DNA from: Ichthyosporea sp. XGB-2017a
Lineage: Eukaryota > Opisthokonta > Ichthyosporea
Length of the DNA stretch: 26,768 nucleotides
Direction: 5' to 3'
Assembly: GCA_002811675.1 (NCBI GenBank)
Contig: PDIM01010359.1
Span: 1-26,768, forward strand
This document shows positions 8,463 to 15,385 of the stretch, one piece after another (the stretch's first letter is position 1; the number at the start of each line of letters is the position of its first letter). Both the position numbers and the translations under genes were made by a program. The notes under the pieces were generated by a model. That model searched no databases. It was not told the origin of the DNA and was given only the letters and a program-made list of their open reading frames with translations.

Positions 8463-10301
8463 TTACTTGCTAGAAAGCGTAAGCTTTATGCCCGTCTTTT
8501 TTGAAGGCGGGGCATTCTTCATCGTCCCTATATTACTTCGCCTAGGACCTTCTAGTTCTTGCATATCTTCTACCATTATTGGGTTTGGCATAACAACTGG
8601 TGGCACATACACATCTTCTTCCTCGGTAGCTTCTTTAGCTTCGCCGTCTGCTTCTGCATTCTTTTCATCTTCGTTCGCTTCCTTCTTTTCCTCTGGGTGC
8701 TGCTCACTTTCCTCAATTTTTCGCTTTTTGTTTTCATAGATGTCTGAAACCCTAAGGGAGTTTTTCTTTTCCTTAACTTTCTTTCGCTTGATAGGCTTTT
8801 GCCCATCGTAAACAAATTCTGGAAGCTTACTTCTCTTAACACTTGATATGTCTATAGCCATTGTCTCATTATCAAACTTTTCCCATCCTTTGACGAGCTC
8901 TTTAAAGCTTTGAACAACAGAATACAAATCAACCTTTTGCGTTCCTTCTTGATTGACTTTTGATATAACTAATCCAAGATAAAAGCTATGCTTCCACGAC
9001 AAGTTACCACTTTCTTCAGCAGCACTGACCTCGTCGGCCTCCGCCGTTTCTTTACCTTTGGGATTCGTTGGGTGGTCAAAACTAGTGGGATGTGGAATCG
9101 CATATTCTATGGAGGATACTTGCTCTAATTTTCCAACCAAGTGGCGCAATTTGGACTCTATCGTCCCGCACCACAATCTAAAAGACTGTTCTTCCTTGCC
9201 AATAGCAATGACCTCGATATAATTCTTGTAGTCTGAAAAAAAGGTAGATTTCTCAAAAAGACTCTCCCATTCCAATTCTCCATTTTCAATTTTGAACGTA
9301 ACGTCGACACCCCTTTCAAACTCATCCTTCATTAGCTTGAGGGTACTCTGAGATACATTATAGGTCGAGTTCATGGAGGGGTATGCAGGTGTAATCACAG
9401 GCATTAAATGAAATCTATCTTTGGCATTGATTTTCGGATTCCACACCGACATTCTCAAGGAGCTCTCTTCAATGTTTTTAAGAAGCACGGGTGTTGGCCA
9501 CGACCACTGATGAAAGACTCGAAAAAATCTCGAAACAACAACAGACGGAGCGGCATTTGGATAAAGCTGACACGTTCGTGCTACAAGCATAGCCCAAGCC
9601 ACACCTCCCAGATACCCCAAAATGTTAGCATATATACCCCTTTTCTTTGCCCAAAGCTTGATACATCTAAGAGCCAAACGGAAACTTGATACATTGGGAA
9701 CAAGCTTTAGAATTTGATCAGTCACCCTACTTCCATTTAAACATCTCACATCCTTTTGATCAAGGTTCTTCAAAACGTCCACATCAAGCAAATCATAATT
9801 TTCAGGAATGGGTGAGATATTCAACTGAGCCATAAGCAAATCAATTGGCACCTTTCCAAATTCCATCTTGATGACAGGCACAAAAGCCTCGGGGACAGGT
9901 TGAAGATCCTCTACCTCTGAACACTCTTTCAACATAGAAAGCATGATATCAAAGAAATGTTCCCTTGTCACAAAGTTTGGACAAGCACACAATGTATCAA
10001 TATCAGCCCCTTTCCCATGAACCCCAAGTCGGTATGACCCAAACGTAAAGATCTTGCCCTTCATGGTCTTTGCAACACTTTCTGAATAGCCCACTTCCTT
10101 CGCTACCCGATACACAAATTCATTAACCAAGCCGAATAGTTTGCCCAAAACAACTTGTCTTTGTAGAGCCTCCTCTTCACTCTCAAAAAGGCCAAACTCT
10201 CTAAGCGTTTTCTCCAACTTTTGCGAGTTTTCCAGATCTTTGGCAGTTGGGGGATCCATAGAGATGGGAAGGGTGACCCCATATTGAGGTGGATTATCCA
10301 T
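8463..10301 (-). CDS. PAP: Canonical nuclear poly(A) polymerase
   Basis: Intronless 612-aa protein. It adds poly(A) tails to cleaved pre-mRNA 3' ends as part of the cleavage/polyadenylation machinery. The N-terminal family signature YGVTLPISMDPPTAKDLENS is followed by the nucleotidyltransferase site FGSYRLGVHGKGADIDTL (from residue 87), giving catalytic Asp100 and Asp102. The third Asp154 is in VPIDLLMAQL. The central domain (about 200-330) includes ALRCIKLWAKKRGIYANILG, and the RNA-binding C-domain follows with PHPTSF. The tail beyond about residue 490 is low-complexity with a basic KRKKVKEKK stretch (probable nuclear localisation signal) and an acidic run. It is shorter than the vertebrate enzyme, which has a long Ser/Thr tail. 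Divergent from the PA-RING gene across 1.1 kb. Confidence 0.97.
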   Translation of the reverse strand: MDNPPQYGVTLPISMDPPTAKDLENSQKLEKTLREFGLFESEEEALQRQVVLGKLFGLVNEFVYRVAKEVGYSESVAKTMKGKIFTFGSYRLGVHGKGADIDTLCACPNFVTREHFFDIMLSMLKECSEVEDLQPVPEAFVPVIKMEFGKVPIDLLMAQLNISPIPENYDLLDVDVLKNLDQKDVRCLNGSRVTDQILKLVPNVSSFRLALRCIKLWAKKRGIYANILGYLGGVAWAMLVARTCQLYPNAAPSVVVSRFFRVFHQWSWPTPVLLKNIEESSLRMSVWNPKINAKDRFHLMPVITPAYPSMNSTYNVSQSTLKLMKDEFERGVDVTFKIENGELEWESLFEKSTFFSDYKNYIEVIAIGKEEQSFRLWCGTIESKLRHLVGKLEQVSSIEYAIPHPTSFDHPTNPKGKETAEADEVSAAEESGNLSWKHSFYLGLVISKVNQEGTQKVDLYSVVQSFKELVKGWEKFDNETMAIDISSVKRSKLPEFVYDGQKPIKRKKVKEKKNSLRVSDIYENKKRKIEESEQHPEEKKEANEDEKNAEADGEAKEATEEEDVYVPPVVMPNPIMVEDMQELEGPRRSNIGTMKNAPPSKKTGIKLTLSSK

Positions 10302-10615
10302 GATTGAAAGTCCAATTCAAAGTTTACCAGCCTATTGACATAAGAAGCACTTCTCTGCAGGTAATCATTACCAATCTAACCAGACGACACAAAGACACAG
10401 GGGTGGGCAATTCGCGTTCCTCAATCAAACTTTGCCACTCACTGTCTCCCTTTCTTTCGCTTCTTCCCACTGTTCCATAAAGATCAAGCAACTCAATAGT
10501 GCATCCAGCACGTGGTCTCACCTTTGTGTGTGTTAACTCAGCGTCCCTGCAACGGAATACAAAGTTCCCACTCTGGCCACCACACGTCCAAAATCCCCAC
10601 ACACCAAAATCAAAA

Positions 10616-10668
10616 ACCAAAAAATTAAAAAATAAAAAAATAAAAAACCGCAAAAAAAAAAGAAAAGA

Positions 10669-10714
<46 letters not shown>

Positions 10715-10769
10715 AAAAAAAAAAAAAAAAAGAAAAAAAAAAAAAAAAAGAAGAAAGAACGAAAAAAAG
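10616..10769. repeat. A-rich homopolymer tract
   Basis: About 150 bp of almost pure A with scattered C, G and T. Gives spurious poly-K and poly-F frames. The exact length is unreliable in any assembly. Confidence 0.9.
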
Positions 10770-10795
10770 GAACCGTGAGAAAAAAACAAAATTAC

Positions 10796-10818
10796 CCCTA
10801 ACCCTCTACCCTAACCCT
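10796..10818. repeat. Interstitial CCCTAA-type (telomere-like) repeats
   Basis: CCCCTAACCCTCTACCCTAACCC: two CCCTAACCC blocks separated by a degenerate CTA. Too short and internal to be a telomere; more likely a telo-box-like promoter motif. Confidence 0.6.
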
Positions 10819-10954
10819 GTCCCTTGGTCTCAAGGCCTATGTGATCCACTCCTCCTCAAAAACCCAATACAATTCAAAATGGCCGCCAGTGATCAGCTGG
10901 TCACAGTTCCGGGCTCCGGCCCCTTACCCCAAATGGCTACTCCTCCCCTCCTCC

Positions 10955-10961
10955 TATAAAT
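10955..10961 (+). promoter_or_regulatory. TATA-box-like element
   Basis: TATAAAT inside a C-rich context (CTCCTATAAATCCCCC), about 480 nt upstream of the PA-RING start codon. Motif match only. Confidence 0.35.
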
Positions 10962-11442
10962 CCCCCGCACATATTTCCACAAGTCCCTCCCTCGTGTGTA
11001 CCAGGGGGGGGCTATTAATTAATTAACCGCAGCAGAGCAGGGATATCTACTCATGTACATAGCACAGCTCCCATGACCTATGGATAGACAGATCCCCTCA
11101 CACTCTCTAGAGCACAGATCTAGCCTAGCATAACAGACTCTTAACTCTGACTGACGGAGTCTACCCAGCCCACTGAGACTTTCTCAATCCATCCTTTCTG
11201 TAGCACACACAGTGAGGATTTCATCACGTATAACATAGAACACGCCACGCTTGGCCGATCTCTTTGACTGTTAAGAAGAGATTCACATATTTTGATCTGT
11301 TCGCTTATCGCAATCAGTGCTAATGTGTCAAGTTTGTTAAAACTACTATTAATCCTTTTTATTCTTGGAAGTGAAGACTATTAGCTATAGGCACTAGCTT
11401 GTTATTTTATTTCAGGGTTTCTTTTCAGGGCATTTTATCTCA

Positions 11443-12393
11443 ATGTGCGAGCGCAATAGAATCAAGGGGAAACTGGCATTTTTACTGAGTGCTTTGGCTT
11501 TTCTCTCTTCCTTTTTCCGTCCATGTGAAGCTGTATTGTCAGTCGCTGAGGGGAGCATAATTGCAAAATATGCCAAAGCGTCATTTGGGTCAAACGTTGC
11601 GTATAATGGAGATGTAGGCTTTTTGAAATATGCGGACAATCCAGACACTTATGGATGCCTCCCAGTTGACGAGAGCCACGTGTCGCATCTAAAGCGTCAT
11701 GAACGGAAGCTTATTCTTGCCGTGGAAAGGGGAGGGAATTGTACATTTGTAGACAAGGCGTATAATGCACAAAGAATGGGGGCAAAGGGAGTTGTTATCG
11801 TGAACGACCGCAAAGATGAAAGACTTTTTGTCATGCACGCCCGTCGCCACAACGAGGAAGAGAAGAAAAAAGTCCGTCAACTCACCATTCCTTGTACAAT
11901 GATTTCATACGAAGATGGACAAGTTATTAAAAACTACTTGAAAGTGCACAACGAGACAAGCGTGAGGGCAACACTATTTATTGACTCTGTGTTTCCGGGG
12001 TGGGCACCGTCAGTGGAAAGAATAACATACATATTCATCCCCTGTGTGATGTGCATGCTCATATCTGCCCTCCTTGCCCTGCACTTTATGAATATGCACA
12101 CCAACCACTGCTATGATACCTTCACGTATATGGAAAAGCTCAAAGCTTTATGCAAACTCGTGAGGTACCCGAGTCGTATACTGTGGAAAGGGCACCGAGT
12201 CTGTGTCATATGCCTCGAAGAGTTTGTAGACGGGGAGGAGATTAGAGTTCTGCCGTGCTCACACGGCTATCACATGGTATGCATAGACAAGTGGTTTTCA
12301 ATGTGCCGAAGATCGTGTCCTGTTTGCAAGAAGGACATTTTAGAATCCTCTGACGAGAAGACTCCTCTCCTCGGATATCGCCACTCCGTGTAA
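11443..12393 (+). CDS. PA-TM-RING E3 ubiquitin ligase (RNF13/GRAIL-like)
   Basis: Intronless 316-aa protein with the three-part PA-TM-RING layout. A signal peptide spans residues 1-30 (LAFLLSALAFLSSFFRPCEA). A lumenal protease-associated domain (about 40-180) includes VERGGNCTFVDKAYNAQRMG and GVVIVND. A single membrane span lies at about 196-216, and a cytosolic RING-H2 domain uses Cys254, Cys257, Cys272, His274, His277, Cys280, Cys292 and Cys295, all eight ligands present. Family members are endosomal, vacuolar or Golgi ubiquitin ligases that act on membrane cargo. The tail after the RING is short (about 20 aa). Start chosen because it directly begins the signal peptide. The substrate cannot be inferred. 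Confidence 0.93.
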   Translation: MCERNRIKGKLAFLLSALAFLSSFFRPCEAVLSVAEGSIIAKYAKASFGSNVAYNGDVGFLKYADNPDTYGCLPVDESHVSHLKRHERKLILAVERGGNCTFVDKAYNAQRMGAKGVVIVNDRKDERLFVMHARRHNEEEKKKVRQLTIPCTMISYEDGQVIKNYLKVHNETSVRATLFIDSVFPGWAPSVERITYIFIPCVMCMLISALLALHFMNMHTNHCYDTFTYMEKLKALCKLVRYPSRILWKGHRVCVICLEEFVDGEEIRVLPCSHGYHMVCIDKWFSMCRRSCPVCKKDILESSDEKTPLLGYRHSV

Positions 12394-12867
12394 AGAGGGA
12401 TCTGAACATTTCTCAAAAGTCCATTACCGACTTTTTGTTTTCTTGTACATAGTCTTGTTTCTTTCTTTTATTTTTATTTTTCTTTTCTTATACTTCTCTC
12501 TTTCATTATGCAGGTTACTATAAAAACTAAATTAAACAAAACATCTTTGTGAGATAAAACTAACAACCAGTCTTTTCTGCTTCATTTCTTGTGGACTAGA
12601 AAAGCCCTTGAAACCCTGTCGTAGATTCACAACCATACTCTTTCAGCGGGTGATTGGGATGGGCTTCATATAAAGTTTCTGTTTAGAGTGTACTTCTTCT
12701 TACAGGGATGACTCTGCGAAGGGACACCTTGTAACTACCCTGGCTGGTATGAGAAGCTGTAATGGCCGCTAACACCCATGAGTCCATGAGTGGGATAGCA
12801 AAATAAAAACTTTTGCGCACTTCTTGCTGTTCTAAAAAATTTCAACTACTTTGAAAAGCAGGTCCAT
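12394..12867. other. Convergent intergenic region
   Basis: 3' flanks of the PA-RING (+) and zinc-motif (-) genes. T-rich near 12421-12505; no gene and no clear AATAAA close to either stop. Confidence 0.5.
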
Positions 12868-13197
12868 TCAGAAGCTCATTCTATACATTGGCCTAAACTT
12901 TGAATCCTTTTGTCCGCATTGACAATAATAATTAAATACCACTTTCGAATACGCTATGCAGCACGCATCTGAGCACCAAGAAGCTCCTCGGTCTTTGTCC
13001 ACAACTCTGTCTTTCCCACAACCAGGATTGATGCACTTTTCTCCCCCTTGCGTATCATTCCCTTCCTCCTCTTCCTCATCGGACACTTCCAATCCCATTT
13101 CAACGTCCTGCAAGGTCGTCACCACGCTAGCCTCCTGCACATCTTCACTTTCTACATGGCCAGTCTCTTCAATCACAGGCTTACTTTCAACGCTCAT
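12868..13197 (-). CDS. Small acidic protein with TOX4-like C-terminal zinc motif
   Basis: A 109-aa ORF. The N-terminal half is acidic and low-complexity (VSDEEEEEGND). The second half holds CINPGCGKDRVVDKD then ASWCSDACCIAYSKVVFNYY, a C-x4-C-x14-C-x3-C array. The same spacing and flanking pattern (conserved W/Y before the third Cys, then a VF segment) are found at the C-terminus of metazoan TOX4, a PP1/PNUTS-associated nuclear protein, but no HMG box is present here. Two further cysteines (CQCGQK) follow. A nuclear protein-interaction role is plausible but inferred. It may be only the last exon of a larger gene, since the upstream DNA runs into the gap-flanking repeat and N gap. Confidence 0.55.
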   Translation of the reverse strand: MSVESKPVIEETGHVESEDVQEASVVTTLQDVEMGLEVSDEEEEEGNDTQGGEKCINPGCGKDRVVDKDRGASWCSDACCIAYSKVVFNYYCQCGQKDSKFRPMYRMSF

Positions 13198-13273
13198 ACT
13201 GCCCCGTAATCAGTAACACAGCTCCCCTCACTGACCCTATTCTAGATAGATCTTCGTTTCACACAGAGCTAAA

Positions 13274-13326
13274 AAAAAACAAAAAAGAGATTTACAAACC
13301 AAACAAGTCACTTTTTTATTCCGCCG
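13274..13326. repeat. 53-bp sequence duplicated across the N gap, left copy
   Basis: Identical to 14311-14363 (AAAAAACAAAAAAGAGATTT through TTATTCCGCCG). It is followed by a poly-A then poly-T run and then N. Best read as an unmerged contig-end overlap. Confidence 0.85.
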
Positions 13327-13358
<32 letters not shown>

Positions 13359-13379
13359 TTTTTTTTTTTTCTTTTTTTT

Positions 13380-14310
13380 NNNNNNNNNNNNNNNNNNNNN
13401 NNNNNNNNNNNNNNNNNNNNNNNNNNNNNNNNNNNNNNNNNNNNNNNNNNNNNNNNNNNNNNNNNNNNNNNNNNNNNNNNNNNNNNNNNNNNNNNNNNNN
13501 NNNNNNNNNNNNNNNNNNNNNNNNNNNNNNNNNNNNNNNNNNNNNNNNNNNNNNNNNNNNNNNNNNNNNNNNNNNNNNNNNNNNNNNNNNNNNNNNNNNN
13601 NNNNNNNNNNNNNNNNNNNNNNNNNNNNNNNNNNNNNNNNNNNNNNNNNNNNNNNNNNNNNNNNNNNNNNNNNNNNNNNNNNNNNNNNNNNNNNNNNNNN
13701 NNNNNNNNNNNNNNNNNNNNNNNNNNNNNNNNNNNNNNNNNNNNNNNNNNNNNNNNNNNNNNNNNNNNNNNNNNNNNNNNNNNNNNNNNNNNNNNNNNNN
13801 NNNNNNNNNNNNNNNNNNNNNNNNNNNNNNNNNNNNNNNNNNNNNNNNNNNNNNNNNNNNNNNNNNNNNNNNNNNNNNNNNNNNNNNNNNNNNNNNNNNN
13901 NNNNNNNNNNNNNNNNNNNNNNNNNNNNNNNNNNNNNNNNNNNNNNNNNNNNNNNNNNNNNNNNNNNNNNNNNNNNNNNNNNNNNNNNNNNNNNNNNNNN
14001 NNNNNNNNNNNNNNNNNNNNNNNNNNNNNNNNNNNNNNNNNNNNNNNNNNNNNNNNNNNNNNNNNNNNNNNNNNNNNNNNNNNNNNNNNNNNNNNNNNNN
14101 NNNNNNNNNNNNNNNNNNNNNNNNNNNNNNNNNNNNNNNNNNNNNNNNNNNNNNNNNNNNNNNNNNNNNNNNNNNNNNNNNNNNNNNNNNNNNNNNNNNN
14201 NNNNNNNNNNNNNNNNNNNNNNNNNNNNNNNNNNNNNNNNNNNNNNNNNNNNNNNNNNNNNNNNNNNNNNNNNNNNNNNNNNNNNNNNNNNNNNNNNNNN
14301 NNNNNNNNNN
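13380..14310. other. Assembly gap (931 N)
   Basis: Run of N. The two ORFs that read through it are artefacts. Because the flanks are duplicated, the true gap is probably much shorter or absent. Confidence 0.98.
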
Positions 14311-14363
14311 AAAAAACAAAAAAGAGATTTACAAACCAAACAAGTCACTTTTTTATTCCGCCG
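14311..14363. repeat. 53-bp sequence duplicated across the N gap, right copy
   Basis: Exact second copy of 13274-13326, in the same orientation, beginning immediately after the last N. Confidence 0.85.
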
Positions 14364-15385
14364 AAAAAAAAAAAACAAAAAAAAAAAACACTCTCTTTTT
14401 TTCTTTCCTTCTTTCTTTCGTTTATTTGATTCGAAGATTTGATTAGATTTGATTGATTCAATGGATTTCCTTTAGAAGGGGTAAGGCTTAATGCTCCCTC
14501 TTCTTGTGTGTTTGAAGAAAATGCAAATAATTCAGAATCAGTGGTATTCTTAAATTAAGACATATTTGCCATTTTTTTTTTTAGAAAAAAAAAAAGAATG
14601 AAGATTACCGCTACATCGAAAGTGTTAAAACTTCGAGATGAACGGGTTAAATTAGTTATTGAGTATGATACGCAGTGAAGATTTTCTCGTCCTAGATTTC
14701 TTCTATGTTTTATTCTGCTCTTTCTTGACCATTCTTTATGTAAATATGAAGTCATGGGGATCCCGCTGTTGCGGAAATTGCTACAATACGTGATGCCATT
14801 GTGACTACAGAGTAAATGTTCTCTCAACAATCGCACGAAAAGTAGAAATAGTGTGTTAAATACTGTGAAAGTATACGCAGAAACAACGAGTGCACAAAGA
14901 TTGTCTGCCGCTGCATGTCAATGTTGTTGATATTCGCAAGCAGTGAATCAGCCCAATGGGATTCCGCATAAAGTGACACTAAAGAGAGTGAAACTGCACA
15001 CCATGTTCAAGGAAAAGCTTCAGTGAGTTAGCCGTGCCGGGAGTAGTTCATAGTAGTTCAGTAGTGAGTGGCGTTCTTTGAAAATGCAAAGTATGGGTAG
15101 CACAAATGTACTTTGCCTTCCGGTAAGCTGAGGCAAATCCGCTAACGCGAGAGCTTGGGCAGATATTGTTTGCCTTTTTTTCTAGAGTCGTCAAGCTTTG
15201 CTCTTTACACAGCTTGGTCGCGTAAACAAATAATATAAAAAGGTGCTTTAAATTTACAAAGTATTTAAAAAAATGGGACTTTATGACTTTATGCAGGTTT
15301 TTTACCATAATATGGGTTCAGTTGCAGTTTACAGCCTTTGTATCAGAAATTCTTGTGTCAATCCAATACTCCTTTTTGTTTTTAC
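14364..15385. other. Intergenic, no supported gene
   Basis: Homopolymers and CT-rich sequence at the left, then ordinary unique DNA with only short frames. It is the 3' flank of the repeat-protein gene; no convincing AATAAA on the minus strand close to its stop. Confidence 0.45.

Larger units (their letters stand above)
10302..11442. promoter_or_regulatory. Divergent intergenic region, poly(A) polymerase / PA-RING genes
   Basis: Lies between two outward-facing genes, so it should hold both promoters. It contains a near-pure A tract (about 10616-10769), imperfect CCCTAA repeats (10796-10818), AAAATGGCCGCC resembling a YY1-type core (about 10876-10887), a near-palindrome TGATCAGCTGGTCA, and TATAAAT at 10955-10961 facing the PA-RING gene. 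Two acceptor-like TTTCAG sites at about 11410-11430 suggest a possible 5'-UTR intron before ATG 11443. Confidence 0.5.

Noticed and set aside
10324..10801. Poly-F (-) and poly-K (+) ORFs
   Set aside because: Products of the A homopolymer tract; no domain-like sequence.
10796..10818. Chromosome end or fused telomere
   Set aside because: Only two imperfect repeats, internal, with intact genes on both sides.
13237..14378. Two minus-strand ORFs spanning the N gap
   Set aside because: They consist of translated N plus poly-A/poly-T flanks.
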